This document shows, piece after piece, positions 19,901 through 32,650 of a DNA stretch of 64,000 nt. The translations under genes were made by a program, and so were the position numbers. Numbering within the stretch: position 1 is the first letter of the stretch; each line of letters opens with the position of its first letter. Where the stretch lies: positions 3,067,085 through 3,131,084 of the forward strand of contig JAJKFL010000010.1 in NCBI GenBank assembly GCA_021186555.1, given 5' to 3'. The notes under the pieces were generated by a model. It searched no databases. It was not told the origin of the DNA and was given only the letters and a program-made list of their open reading frames with translations. Source of the DNA: Reticulitermes speratus. Its lineage: Eukaryota; Arthropoda; Insecta; Blattodea; Rhinotermitidae.

Positions 19901-22634
19901 GCTCTAGATTAGCAGCATTGATACAGCTGCGTGTTATGATGCCTCTAGATTACGCATTGACAAACGTGTGTTATTATGTCTAGTTAGCAGCATTGATACA
20001 GCTGCGTGTTATAGGCTTCTAGATTAGCAGCTTGATACAGCTGCGTGAGTGTGAGCCTCTAGTTAGCAGCATTGATTACTGCGTTTATGAGCTTAGATTA
20101 CAGATTGATACAGCTGCGTGTTATATGCTCAGTTAGCAGCATTGATACTAGCTGCGTGTTTATGAGTTGATTAGCCAGCATTATACAGCTAGTGTTTATA
20201 GCTCAGTTAGCAGCTTGATACAGCTTGCGTGTTTGAGCCTCTAGATTAGGCATTGATACAGTTGTTATTCTCTGTTACAGCATTTAACTGGTGTTTGCTC
20301 TAATTAGCAGATTGATACAGCTGCGTGTTGTGAGTCTGATTTAGCGCTGCTTTGTTGATGCTCTAGACTTAGCAGCATTGATTTTCAGCGTGTTATAGCT
20401 CTAGATTAGACAGCATTGTTACTGGCTGGCGTGTTTGTAGCCTCTAGATTAGCAGCATTGATACAGCATTTCGTGTTGTAGCCTCTAGATTGGCTATACA
20501 GCTGCGTGTTGTGAGCCTCTAGATTAGCAGCATTGATTTCAGCTGCGTGTTATGAGCCTCTAGATTAGCAGCATTGATACAGCTGCGTGTTATATGCCTC
20601 TGATTAGCAGCATTGATACAGCTGCGTGTTATGAGCCTCTAGATTAGCAGCATTGACACACTGTGTGTTTATGCCTCTAGATTAGCAGCATTGATACAGC
20701 TGCGTGTTATAGGCTTCTAGATTAGCAGCATTGATACAGCTGCGTGTGTTGAGCCTCTAGATTAGCAGCATTGATTACAGCTGCGTGTTGTGAGCCTCTA
20801 GATTAGCAGCATTGATACAGCTCGTGTTATATGCCTCTAGATTAGCAGCATTGATACAGCTGCGTGTTATGAGCCTCTAGATTAGCAGCATTGATACAGC
20901 TGCGTGTATATCTTCTAGATTAGCACATGATCAGCTGCGTGTGTGAGCCCTAGATTAGCAGCATTTGATACAGCTGCGTGTTGTGAGCCTCTAGATTAGC
21001 AGCATTGATACAGCTGCGTGTTGTGAGCCTCTAGATTAGCAGCATTGATACAGCTGCGTGTTATAGCCTCTAGATTAGCAGCATTGATACAGCTGCGTGT
21101 TTATGCCTCTAGATTAGCAGCATTGATACAGCTGCGTGTTATGAGCCTCTAGATTAGCAGCATTGACACAACTGTGTGTTATATGCCTCTAGATTAGCAG
21201 CATTGATACAGCTGCGTGTTATAAGCTTCTAGATTGCAGCATTGATACAGCTGCGTGTTATATGCCTCTAGATTAGCAGCATTGATACAGCTGCGTGTTG
21301 TGAGCCTCTAGATTAGCAGCATTGATACAGTTGTGTGTTATATGCCTCTAGATTAGCAGCATTGATACAGCTGCGTGTTGTGACCTCTAGATGAGCAGCA
21401 TTGATACAGCTGCGTGTTATGAGCCTCTAGATTAGCAGCATTGATACAGCTGCGTGTTATATGCCTCTAGATTAGCAGCATTAATACAGCTGCGTGTTAT
21501 GAGCCTCTAGATTAGCAGCATTGATACAACTGTGTGTTATATGCCTCTAGATTAGCAGCATTTATACAGCTGCGTGTTATAGGCTTCTAGATGAGCAGCA
21601 TTGATACAGCTGCATGTTTATATGCCTCTAGATTAGCAGCATTGGTACAGTTGTGTGTTATATGCTTCTAGATTAGCAGCATTGATACAGCTGCGTGTTA
21701 TATGCCTCTAGATTAGCAGCATTGATACAGTTGTGTGTTATATGCCTCTAGATTAGCAGCATTGATACAGCTGCATGTTATATGCCTCTAGATTAGCAGC
21801 ATTGGTACAGTTGTGTGTTATATGCTTCTAGATTAGCAGCATTGATACAGCTGCGTGTTATATGCTTCTAGATTAGCAGCATTGATACAGTTGTGTGTTA
21901 TATGCCTCTAGATTAGCAGCATTGATACAGCTGCGTGTTATAGGCTTCTAGATGAGCAGCATTGATACAGCTGCGTGTTATATGTCTCTAGATTAGCAGA
22001 ATTGATACAGCTGCGTGTTATATGCTTCTAGATTAGCAGCATTGATACAGCTGCGTGTTATATGCCTCTAGATTAGCAGCATTGATACAGCTGCGTGTTA
22101 TGAGCCTCTAGATTAGCAGCATTGATACAGCTGCGTGTTATGAGCCTCTAGATTAGCAGCATTGATACAGCTGCGTGTTATATGCCTCTAGATTAGCAGC
22201 ATTGATACAGCTGCGTGTTATGAGCCTCTAGATTAGCAGCATTGATACAGCTGCGTGTTATGAGCCTCTAGATTAGCAGCATTGATACAGCTGCGTGTTA
22301 TAGGCTTCTAGATTAGCATCATTGATACAGCTGCGTGTTATGAGCCTCTAGATTAGCAGCATTGATACAGCTGCGTGTTATATGCCTCTAGATTAGCAGC
22401 ATTGATACAGTTGTGTGTCTTATGCCTCTAGATTAGCAGCATTGATACAGCTGCGTGTTGTAGGCTTCTAGATGAGCAGCATTGATACAGCTGCGTGTTA
22501 TGAACCTCTAGATTAGCAGCATTGATACAGCTGCGTGTTATAGGCTTCTAGATTAGCAGCATTGATACAGCTGCGTGTTATATGTTTCTAGATTAGCAGC
22601 ATTGATAAAGCTGCGTGTTATATGCCTCTAGATT
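16941..22634. repeat. 40-bp satellite array, about 142 copies (5.7 kb)
   Basis: The unit is AGATTAGCAGCATTGATACA followed by GCTGCGTGTTATGAGCCTCT. Variant ends (GTGAGCCTCT, ATATGCCTCT, ATAGGCTTCT) and variant middles (ACACAACTGTG, GTTGTGTG) recur in fixed order, so the array has higher-order structure. 16941-18030 and 21000-22634 keep the 40-bp register almost perfectly, while about 18030-20930 is riddled with one-base losses and gains. An uninterrupted frame at 18508-18699 is a by-product. Confidence 0.98.
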
Positions 22635-22854
22635 CCGTGCAGCACGCTTTGCTGACTTCGAATTGTTAGAGGCGGTGCAGAGGTACACTGCGCAGAATGG
22701 GAAGGGCTGTATATTCTGTACAAGATGTGACAGGGCTTACTTAAACACAGACAAGAGACTTCACCTGTCTTAATTTTACGTGTAAGCTAGTCGTTATGCG
22801 AAGTTAAGAAAAACAAGCTTGAAAGATTTAAGACTTTCTGATATCCGTGTAACA
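22635..22854. other. Unique sequence between two satellites
   Basis: No recognisable gene or repeat. Confidence 0.5.
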
Positions 22855-23866
22855 CGTAGTGGTTACTATATGTACCACCAAGTTTAACATTCACAAATTC
22901 TACGTTCTGCCCACACTGTGTATTTATGTGTTTTGTGTGGATCTCAGAACAAACAGCGATTATTTCACTGTACAGCATTAACTGATTGGTTTGTATAACT
23001 GAGACGGAGTGTGTTTACTGCGCGGTACGGACTGTATTTATGTGTTTTGTGTGGATCTCAGAACAAACAGCGATTATTTCACTGTACAGCATTAAACTGA
23101 TTGGTTTGTATAACTGAGACGGAGTGTGTTTACTGCGCGGTACGGACTGTATTTATGTGTTTTGTGTGGATCTCAGAACAAACAGCGATTATTTCACTGT
23201 ACAGACATTAACTGACTGGTTTGTATAACTGAGACGGAGTGTGTTTACTGCGCGGTACGGACTGTATTTATGTGTTTTGTGTGGATCTCAGAACAAACAG
23301 CGATTATTTCACTGTACAGCATTAACTGACTGGTTTGTATAACTGAGACGGAGTGTGTTTACTGCGCGGTACGGACTGTATTTATGTGTTTTGTGTGGAT
23401 CTCAGAACAAACAGCGATTATTTCACTGTACAGCATTAACTGACTGGTTTGTATAACTGAGACGGAGTGTGTTTACTGCGCGGTACGGACTGTATTTATG
23501 TGTTTTGTGTGGATCTCAGAACAAACAGCGATTATTTCACTGTACAGCATTAACTGACTGGTTTGTATAACTGAGACGGAGTGTGTTTACTGCGCGGTAC
23601 GGACTGTATTTATGTGTTTTGTGTGGATCTCAGAACAAACAGCGATTATTTCACTGTACAGCATTAACTGATTGGTTTGTATAACTGAGACGGAGAGTGT
23701 TTACTGCGCGGTACGGACTGTATTTATGTGTTTTGTGTGGATCTCAGAACAAACAGCGATTATTTCACTGTACAGCATTAACTGATTGGTTTGTATAACT
23801 GAGACGGAGTGTGTTTACTGCGCGGTACGAGCTGGATCTTTATATATAATTCAGGACATCTTGCTT
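22855..23866 (+). repeat. 114-bp satellite element, locus 1 (about 8 units with conserved flanks)
   Basis: Left flank GTGGTTACTATATGTACCAC then CACAAATTCTACGTTCTGCC; tandem units of 114 bp (ACTGTATTTATGTGTTTTGT through ACTGCGCGGTACGG); right flank ending TATATATAATTCAGG. The same flanks border the loci at 43485 and 57505, so array plus flanks behave as one dispersed element. In one frame each unit reads as 38 codons, YCAVRTVFMCFVW... to ...CITETECV, with one in-frame TGA per unit. Confidence 0.93.
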
Positions 23867-24299
23867 CTTCAAGGGCCATGTCATTACAACCAAATTCTTG
23901 CTACGAGGATTTTTCACAAGAAAAGACTAATAAATTTATACTTCTCTGCACGCTTGTGGCATAACGTAAAAGCGTTGGAGGAGATCTCCACTTATTGTTA
24001 AAGCTTTGGAGTCTCATTTGTATTTGAAGTCTCTTTCTGCCTCACGTCATATCAAGCCATACTTTTGAAGTTTGCAGACGACAAAAATTATAGATCAGGT
24101 GTTGTCACTAATTTCCGTGCCTGTGTGCTTTGTGTGGACCTATCGTAATTACCGCACCTATAATCACGATGTGACATGGTGGACTTGTAGAGATTTTCCA
24201 AATTGGAGGTAGTCAAATCGGTCGCACAGGGATTCGGATTGAGAGACAAAGGATTTAGTCGACAGGAAGAAATGAGGGATAAACAAGTAACTAATTCCG
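23867..24299. other. No gene recognised
   Basis: Nothing recognisable. Confidence 0.45.
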
Positions 24300-24605
24300 A
24301 GGAGTAGAGTCCTTCTTGATAAGATGATCATTCCACAGCTAATCAAGAAACTTCATGCACTGTGTTCATAAAGGCTCTCTGGTTTTCGGTATTCTGAGCC
24401 AGACGAATTTAGTCCACGCCATTCCAGCCTACTTGTTTAGTAACCATTTTAATATTATCATCCCTTCTACGCCTAGGTGTACAAGTGGTCTTAATACTTC
24501 GTGTCTTCCCCCCAAAACACTGCAGGTATTTTGTCTTCTCCACATCTGTCCATTTTTTTGAGAAAATGAGCGAGGTCTGAGTTTCAAATCTCATTATGGA
24601 TGATG
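24300..24605 (-). mobile_element. LINE 3' fragment
   Basis: The minus-strand frame reads RRRRDDNIKMVTKQVGWNGVD, matching [20 protein letters not shown] of the copy at 35525. GGAGTAGAGTCCTTCTTGAT at 24300 matches the 3' end of the copy at 60060 (GCAGAGTCCTTCTTGAG). Confidence 0.7.
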
Positions 24606-24700
24606 ATTCAAGTCTTCTGGGATTAACGTCATATACATCGTTAAGTAGTTACCGACGTTTCGGAGGAATCTGCTGTCTTCGTCTTCAGACTGCAAACAGT
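24606..24700 (-). mobile_element. Hammerhead-like group 2 fragment
   Basis: TTCAAGTCTTCTGGGATTAA, then GTTACCGACGTTTCGG and GTCTTCAGAC. On the minus strand this is CTGAAGA ... CGAAAC GTC, the same arrangement as in the palindromes at 5360 and 43199. Only one half is present. Confidence 0.5.
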
Positions 24701-27130
24701 CTATTTACAGAAGGCATAAACTTCGAAAATATCACATTTCCACCAAGTATTCGCCTAAGGTATAAATGAGTACCAGGAAAAAGTTTTGGATAAAATAAAT
24801 CCTATCTCCATTTGCGTAATTGAATTAAGTCCTTGCGGATCGTGAAATATGAACACGTTTACACCTAAAAATAAAGTACCCCTAGGAATTAATTTCCAGT
24901 TCGTTCTGTTATGTTCCGTCCTTTTCTGCCAAACATTTTAATTAACACTTCTATCTCTCTCTCCCTCATTGCAAAGACTCGCCTTTTATTGTTTTATGAA
25001 ATATGACCTGGATATGATACAAAATCAGGCGCCAGGCTGTGTATATATACTCTTCCATCGCATTCAGTCTCTTGCAACATTCCTATCAGACATGAATGTC
25101 TGGAAATCGACCCGCAAACTTAAACGAGTCAAGTTGTGTCTTACACCATCAAGCATTTGGAGTCCAGGTATTAGAAATGAGCAGTTTCCTAGACACAGTT
25201 CGTACTTCGCGCTCGGTACATGGAATGAAGTTAAAACAGAGAGGTCATTTTGTGTTTTCCATTTGCCACACCACTGTACAAACTTCGATTACATTCATTC
25301 TGATGTGTGAATTCAATTTTACTCGGTGACCATTCGCTTATTTTGTCTGTAAAGTTTATGAAAAGGTTTTGATTACATTTGGTATTGAGATCCCCACTAA
25401 ATGTTGTTGGATTTAATTTTGACCCGTAGCAATGCGGTACAATATGAAAATTAAATTGGGATTCAGTTTACTCAAAAACGTCTCATCATAGTGGAACTTG
25501 ATACGAAATAAAAAATATAAACTTGCTTATATATATACAGGGTGTATCTAAAATGCTTCGAGAAACTTCAAAAAACGAGTTCTTTACATCAAAATAAAGA
25601 AAAGACTTCAAACAAAGATATGCAGGTATACGTATTTGTGCAGATGTATTTTACTGTCAGTAATTTGATCATATTACGTAGTAATTACACTTTTTCGATG
25701 TAATAAGTTGTTAAGTGGTCAACACAGTAAAGGGTAGTGATAAGTAATGTCAAATTTTACGAAAACAAAAGAGGAAAATGTTTTAACGTGTGTGATCTTA
25801 TGTTGAGTTTTGTGTTTGTAGGACTTTATAGGTTCAGAATAATGGCTTCAGAAAACACATGCTATTGTGACAGATGGCTGTGTAAGAATAAGATGTGTAA
25901 TTAAATGCTAGAAATAATAGTAAATTAACAATAATTAATGAGATTATCTCGTGGGGAATCATTTGTTACTGTGCTTCGGAAAAAAGAATTCAGTGTATGA
26001 AATGATTGGCGTTGTGTTTCACTTGTTCACATTGTGGTGTCGACCAAGGTGACGTCTTGGACGCCCTTTCTCAATCTGCGACACAAACACTTTGCCGTGC
26101 CCCACCCAAAGAAATCTCTTCTTCTCGAATCCTTTTTTTATTGTTTTCTTTCCGTAGTGGTTAAGGATCTGAAACAATTCCTTGTTTCATTAATTCTCAT
26201 TTCTTTTCCTTTCCTAAATGGCCATCAGGACGACTGTCACAGAATCAGGGAGCGCCCAGGGGAAGCGTATTAGCGTAGGAGTGGTGTATGTCTCTGGCTA
26301 TATCGTGCCTGGTTAAGTGGGATTGGTTTGCCATAGTACTGTGATGTGATAGTCTGTCAACATCTGAACTTACATTTGTGAAAATATTAAGTGACTAAAT
26401 AATCAAATGCGTCAAAGAATAATGATTGTTTGAATGAGTAAGCAAATGGACCAAACCAGAAGTAAATGGAAATTAATATTACAGACGAATTAGATAAAAT
26501 TTGGGAAGAAATTAAGGAAAAATAAAAAAAAGGATTGACGAAAAAAAGGGCTACGTTTCGGGATGCAACCCTTCAGTGATCATTATCGTCATTGTCATTA
26601 TTAATTATTATTATTATTATCGATATTTTTCTTTTTGGGCAGAACTTATTCCTGAAGCACTGAGTCTGATGGCGTCTGACTTAACAGAGAACGCCAAGTT
26701 AACGAAGAGCGTCACCGTACTTTCACAAATAACGTTGCGGTTGTAACATATAGCGACATTTATAATCTCTTTTCGTAAGTCTCTCTGTTTCTCCGAAAAC
26801 GATTAGCGCATTATTTATCACTGTCAAAGTGCCAGGTACGTGTAAATTTTGGAACAATATCCATGTCGCTTTGCATTCTTTAAAAAGATTTTAAATGAAT
26901 TGTAAACATATTTTCCTAAGACACAGGTGCCATTAATGTATACCTACATAACTTCATCACTTTATTGTTACGTGTCACTAGTATCGATCCCACTACATCT
27001 GTTCGCACTTCTAAACGCTGTTTAAATACTTGGTGTCATTGAGGCTTACAGTGGCGTAAAGTGCTTACCATATTTTTTGATAACTGCTCAGTTGGATGGA
27101 AACTTTAAAGGGTGGGAGAAATGAGGACTG
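24701..27130. other. 2.4 kb without a recognised gene
   Basis: The frames at 24969-25310 and 25096-25329 overlap and show no family features. A TACAGGGTGTATCTAAAATG near 25548 looks like a lone Tc1/mariner-type end, but no partner was found. Around 26549-26586, GCTACGTTTCGGG and CCCTTCAGTG form a possible decayed hammerhead-like motif on the minus strand. Confidence 0.5.
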
Positions 27131-28116
27131 TGCAGGAATGTATCATAGCAACACTCTGCAGATTTAACATGAGCCAACACTCTGCAGGATGTTAACATCA
27201 GCCAGCACTCTGCAGGATGTTAACATTAGTCAGCAATCTGCAGGATGACAACATGAGTCAGAACTCTGCAGGATGGTACCATGAGCCAAAATTCTGCAGG
27301 ATGTTGTCACTAGCCAACACTGCAGAATGTTATCATGAGTCAGCACTGCAGGATGTTAACATGAGCCAACACTCTGCAGGATGTTAATATGAGCCAGCAC
27401 TCTGCAGGATACTAACATGGGCCAATACTCTGTGGGATGTTAACATGAGCCAGCACTCTGCAGAATGCTAACATGAGCCAGCACTCTGCATGATGTTAAC
27501 ATGAGCCAACAATCTGCAGGATGTTAACATGAGCCAGCACTCTGCAGAATGTTAACATGAGCCAGCACTCTGCAGGATGTTAACATGAGCCAACACTCTG
27601 GGGATGATAACATGAGCCAAAATTCTGCAGGATGTTATCATGAGCCAGCATTGCAGGATGTTAACATGAGCCAACACTCTGCAGGATGTTAACATGAACC
27701 AAAATTCTGCAGAATGCTAACATGAGCCAGCACTCTGCAGGATGTTAACACGAGCTATCACTCTGCAGGATGTTAACATGAGCCAACACTCTGCAGGATG
27801 TTAACACGAGCCAGCACTCTGCAGGATGTTAACATGAGCCAGCACACTGTACAGCCCTGAGCCAAAATTCTGCAAGATGTTATCACGATCCAACACTGCA
27901 GGATGTTATAATGAGCCAGCACTCTGCAGGGTGTTACCATGAGCCAATTTCTGCAGGATGTTTCATGAGCCAACACTCTCTAGGGTGTTATCATGAGCCA
28001 TTTCTGCAGGATGTTATCATGGGCCAAAATTCTGCTGGATGCTATCACGAGCCAACACTGCAGGATGTTATCATGAGCCACCACTGCAGGATGTTATGAC
28101 GAGCCAACACTCTGCC
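27131..28116. repeat. 28-bp minisatellite, about 35 copies
   Basis: Unit ATGTTAACATGAGCCAACAC followed by TCTGCAGG, with CAGCAC/CAACAC and GTTATC/GTTAAC variants and several 24-26-bp short units. The PstI-type CTGCAG is nearly constant. Confidence 0.95.
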
Positions 28117-29054
28117 GACACTCAAAAAGCCGTGACAAAATAAGGTTGCTCTTGTTCTCTTAAGGAATAGAACTAAAGTAAGAAAAGGGACGAAACAAGT
28201 AGGTTGAAAGACAGACAGTGAGAAAAAGAAGTGCAGTAACAAAATTTAAAGGGACAGAAATAAAAGACGAAAGGATTTTGAAATGTATGGACGAGAAGCG
28301 CAATACGAAAGCAGTAAAGTGGGCTGGAGTTTAGGTGTCATTAGCAGCCACGCCAGTTTGGCGATACTCGTCTTGTATTGACATGAGGGGGTGGGCATAA
28401 ATTCGCAGCAACAAACACGCTCCTGGCATACTACTGACTTCTGTTTTATTTCCCTATAACTTTAAATTGTTTCTCCAGACACACAAGTGGTCTATAAAAA
28501 CCGTTGATATCTCCGAGCAGTAAGAAACGCGGAATACTCCTTGATTCCTTTCCAGTCGAATTCGTTCTGCACAAACAGGTGTTTAATTTATGTATTTTTA
28601 TGCGTTACTTTCATGAAAAGTGCGGAAAATGAGCATTTATAAAAGAAGCCATATCTGCCTCTAAGTTCCCATATTTTATCTCCGAAACTATTAAAAGAAA
28701 TTAGATTAAATCAGTTTTAAGAGCTCTGCAATAGATTTTATTGGGATAATTTCATTTTGATTCATACCCGTCTGATACAGGGTCCCTAGCTTAAAGCCTA
28801 ACCGGGTCATATCGTATGCATTAACAATCTCATTTTTACCGCTGGACTGTTCGCTGTAGAGCGGACGACGTCGTTGGTGCATACGGAATGATAGGGCTAC
28901 CCGTTCTACACTGCTAACTGCTGCGCAATCTAGCGTTAAAGAATAGAACTTTCAGTAAAGCCCCCTATTTCACACACCGCTCAACTGTACCTTACATATT
29001 TGTTTACATAGTGGCATGTTGTAAGAGAGACTGATAGAGAACACAAGGCATGGA
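28117..29054. other. No gene recognised
   Basis: Unique sequence. A loose inverted pair, CGTATGCATTAAC near 28812 and GGTGCATACGGA near 28878, could be decayed transposon ends; too weak to call. Confidence 0.45.
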
Positions 29055-30046
29055 GTGTGCATCACTTTAAATGTGTGTGCATCACTTTAAATGTGTGTGC
29101 ATCACTTTAAATGTGTGTGCATCACTTTAAATGTGTGTGCATCACTTTCAATGTGTGTGCATCACTTTAAATGTGTGTGCATCACTTTAAATGTGTGTGC
29201 ATCACTTTAAATGTGTGTGCATCACTTTAAATGTGTGTGCATCACTTTCAATGTGTGTGCATCACTTTAAATGTGTGTGCATCACTTTAAATTGTGTGCA
29301 TCACTTTAAATGTGTGTGCATTACTTTAAATGTGTGTGCATCACTTTAAATGTGTGTGCATCACTTTAAATGTGTGTGCATCACTTTAAATGTGTGTGCA
29401 TCACTTTAAATTGTGTGCATCACTTTAAATGTGTGTGCATTACTTTAAATGTGTGTGCATTACTTTAAATGTGTGTGCATCACTTTAAATGTGTGTGCAT
29501 CACTTTAAATGTGTGTTCATCACTTTAAATGTGTATGCATCACTTTAAATGTGTGTGCATCACTTTAAATGTGTGTGCATCGCTTTAAATGTGTGTGCAT
29601 CACTTTAAATGTGTGTGCATCACTTTAAATATGAGTACATCACTTTAAATGTGTGTGCACCACTTTAAATGTGTGTGCATCACTTTAAATGTGTGTGCAC
29701 CACTTTAAATGTGTGTGCATCACTTTAAATGTGTGTGCATCACTTTAAATGTGTGTGCATCAATTTAAATTGTGTGCATCATTTCAAATGTGTGTGGCAT
29801 CACTTTAAATATGAGTGCATCACTTTAAATGTGTGTGCACCACTTTAAATGTGTTTGCATCACTTTAAATGTGTGTGAATCACTTTAAATGTGTGTGCAT
29901 CATTTTAAATGTGTGTGCATCACTTTAAATGTGTGTGCATCACTTTAAATGTGTGTGCATTACTTTAAATGTGTGTGCATCACTTTAAATATGTGTGCAA
30001 CACTTTAAATATGTGTGCATTACTTTAAATGTGTGTGTATCACTTC
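29055..30046. repeat. 20-bp minisatellite, about 49 copies
   Basis: Unit GTGCATCACTTTAAATGTGT, very uniform, with occasional substitutions and a few 19-bp units. Edge units (29990-30046) carry the most changes, as expected if the middle is homogenised. Confidence 0.97.
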
Positions 30047-30578
30047 TTCAAGATATGAAATTTTATTTTTGAACAGTATGGTTGACTCATTGCTTTGTAT
30101 AACAAATTATTTTTAACTCTGATTCATCTACGTTAGATTTTCTTTGTTTGTTAGGCTTAGCTACTCTTTCTTGTTGTAGTACGTGTTTTTTTATTGTTTT
30201 TGTAAGTTTGTGTGTTGTGTATTGTTTTGAGTGTTGTGTGTTATTTTTTTGTGATGTATGTTATTGTGTGATATGCGTCATTGTATTACCACTGCCACCG
30301 GGTATAAACACACTTGCAGTAATAAATAACATATATATATTAAAATATACGTGTTTTATTTAAAATACTTTTCGATTAAGTAAATATTACAAAGGTACAA
30401 TAATAAAAAAACACCCTCTGTTTAGTAATCAGTGAAATTTGTTCCAATGTAATTGATCTGTGTCTGCGGTAAAGAAACGTCGGTGCTTATCATATTTTAC
30501 TTTTGTTTCAGGTAAGCCTCACCTCAATACTAACTGTGTGTCCTTGAAAGTAGCAGTGTGTTTGCTGAACTGACATGT
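30047..30578. other. No gene recognised
   Basis: Includes a GT-rich stretch 30170-30290 that gives a false cysteine/valine-rich frame. Confidence 0.45.
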
Positions 30579-31336
30579 AAGTAATAACATTCAAAATGCT
30601 GCCTGCAGTACGCATTAAAGTCAAGTAATAACATGCAAAATGCTGCCTGCAGTACGTATTAAAGTCAAGTAATAACATGCAAAATGCTGCCTGCAGTACG
30701 TATTAAAGTCAAGTAATAACATGCAAAATGCTGCCTGCAGTACGTATTAAAGTCAAGTAATAACATGCAAAATGCTGCCTGCAGTACGTATTAAAGTCAA
30801 GTAATAACATGCAAAATGCTGCCTGCAGTACGTATTAAAGTCAAGTAATAACATGCAAAATGCTGCCTGCAGTACGTATTAAAGTCAAGTAATAACATGC
30901 AAAATGCTGCCTGCAGTACGTATTAAAGTCAAGTAATAACCTACAAAATGCTGCCTGCAGTACGTATTAAAGTCAAGTAATAACCTGCAAAATGCTGCCT
31001 GCAGTACGTATTAAAGTCAAGTAATAACCTACAAAATACTGCCTGCAGTACGTATTAAAGTCAAGTAATAACCTACAAAATACTGCCTGCAGTACGTATT
31101 AAAGTCAAGTAATAACCTACAAAATGCTGCCTGCAGTACGTATTAAAGTCAAGTAATAACCTGCAAAATGCTGTCTGCAGTACGTATTAAAGTCAAGTAA
31201 TAACCTACAAAATGCTGCCTGCAGTACGTATTAAAGTCAAGTAATAACCTACAAAATACTGCCTGCAGTACGTATTAAAGTCAAGTAATAACCTGCAAAA
31301 TGCTGCCTGCAGTACGTATTAAAGTCAAGTAATAAC
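30579..31336. repeat. 44-bp minisatellite, about 17 copies
   Basis: Unit AAAGTCAAGTAATAACATGC followed by AAAATGCTGCCTGCAGTACG and TATT. The first half of the array has ATGCAAAATGC, the second half CTACAAAATRC or CTGCAAAATGC, so two homogenised blocks abut near 30930. Confidence 0.96.
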
Positions 31337-32465
31337 AGTGGTTTTGTTGGAAGCTATTACTTTATGTCTCCTAATTAAATTCAGTTTAATTATATATACT
31401 AACTTCCAATATTAAGTCATATTTTTAACCTGCACATTTTACGATATCTTCTCTTAAATTCCTTTCATGTCCTCTTTTTTTACACTCATTACTTGTACCT
31501 AATTATCTTGTTTTTAATTTCCGTTATTTTTATTTTTCCCTGCCTAGTCTCTTTCCCTTTGCTTAGTTCCTTCCTTCCACTATTCCTTCTTTCATTTCTC
31601 TGCTCCTTTCATCCATTTTTGTTTATTCTTTACTGTTCTTTACTAGTTCTTGCCTCTTTTGCTTTCCTCTTTCTGTATTCATTTCCTAATATTGTTCCTT
31701 CTTATCTAAATTCTTTCAAAATTTTGTGCTCTTCGGAATCGTTTTTTTTTCCATATTCCCTCTTTATCCATTTTTGTTTGTATATTTCACCAGGAGGAAT
31801 GACAGTGCGCCGTTAATCCTTTGTCGCTGAAATACTCAAATTCCAAGATGTCTTTTACTATATAATTAACAGAATTAATACTTTTCTGAGGTAAATTTAT
31901 ATTTTTAAACACGGGCGTATTTGTGACATAAAAATAAAAAAACAGTAATAAGCCTATGTTGAATCTTAGAGCTAAGCTGTTAACAACAGTCATTGTGTTG
32001 TAAATGTCTCCTCACGTTGAGACATACGCTGTGCCAAATTCTTTGGCTAGCGCCTCAGTTGCCACATTTGTAACACAGCTGTCGACCAGAGAATTAAATA
32101 ACTGTTTACATTTACCCAGCTGTTTGAAACTGCTAGCGTGTCTGCGCGTCTGTACGGGAGTCCCTGATGCATAGCGTTATTAGAAACGACTAGCAAAGCA
32201 GCGTAATTCCGTGCTGCAGGAAAGTCATTGAGAAGTTGATTGATATGTAAGTAGCTGGTCAAGAAATTCCGTGTTTTTAGCGGATTCCAAAGTTAATAAT
32301 CTTTTTAATATTCAGTCATTTCCTAAATCAGGTTAAACTGATTTATACTCTTTTGGCTGTCTTCGTCTATGTGAAGGGGCCACATATTTTCCAAATCGTG
32401 GAAGCCACGTCAAAAGTCTAGGCGCCAGAAAGTTGAAACGAAGCAAGTTTTATACGGAAGAACCG
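31337..32465. other. No gene recognised; pyrimidine-rich tract 31440-31790
   Basis: 31440-31790 is strongly T/C biased on the plus strand and produces a false hydrophobic frame rich in S, F and L (31493-31816). The rest is unremarkable. Confidence 0.5.
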
Positions 32466-32650
32466 CCAATATTAGGCGCCATTGTAAGAACTTCAGTCAG
32501 TGATCCACTGTAATATTATTTCCCCAATTCTGCCTTAATTTTCGAAATATTTCTCCCGTCTAGCCTTCTGATTAATGTTTTGTATATTTTTCTCATTTTC
32601 ATCCTGTGAGCTACGTGTCCTACCCATCGCATAACTTACATTAAGCAGAA
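32466..32650 (-). mobile_element. Possible LINE C-terminal remnant
   Basis: A minus-strand frame reads MRWVGHVAHRM followed by KIYKTLIRRLDGR. The RWxGHVxRM stretch is typical of LINE C-termini. No other support. Confidence 0.35.

Noticed and set aside
16941-22634. CRISPR-like array of short direct repeats
   Set aside because: Units are contiguous without unique spacers, the host is an animal, and no cas genes are present. The same holds for the other arrays.
26549-26586. A further hammerhead motif (GCTACGTTTCGGG ... CCCTTCAGTG, minus strand)
   Set aside because: Order is suggestive but the first box is CTGAAGG and stem I is not convincing; kept only as a note.
31493-31816. A 107-codon hydrophobic frame resembling a membrane protein
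   Set aside because: Pure consequence of T/C-rich composition; codon choice follows the base bias.
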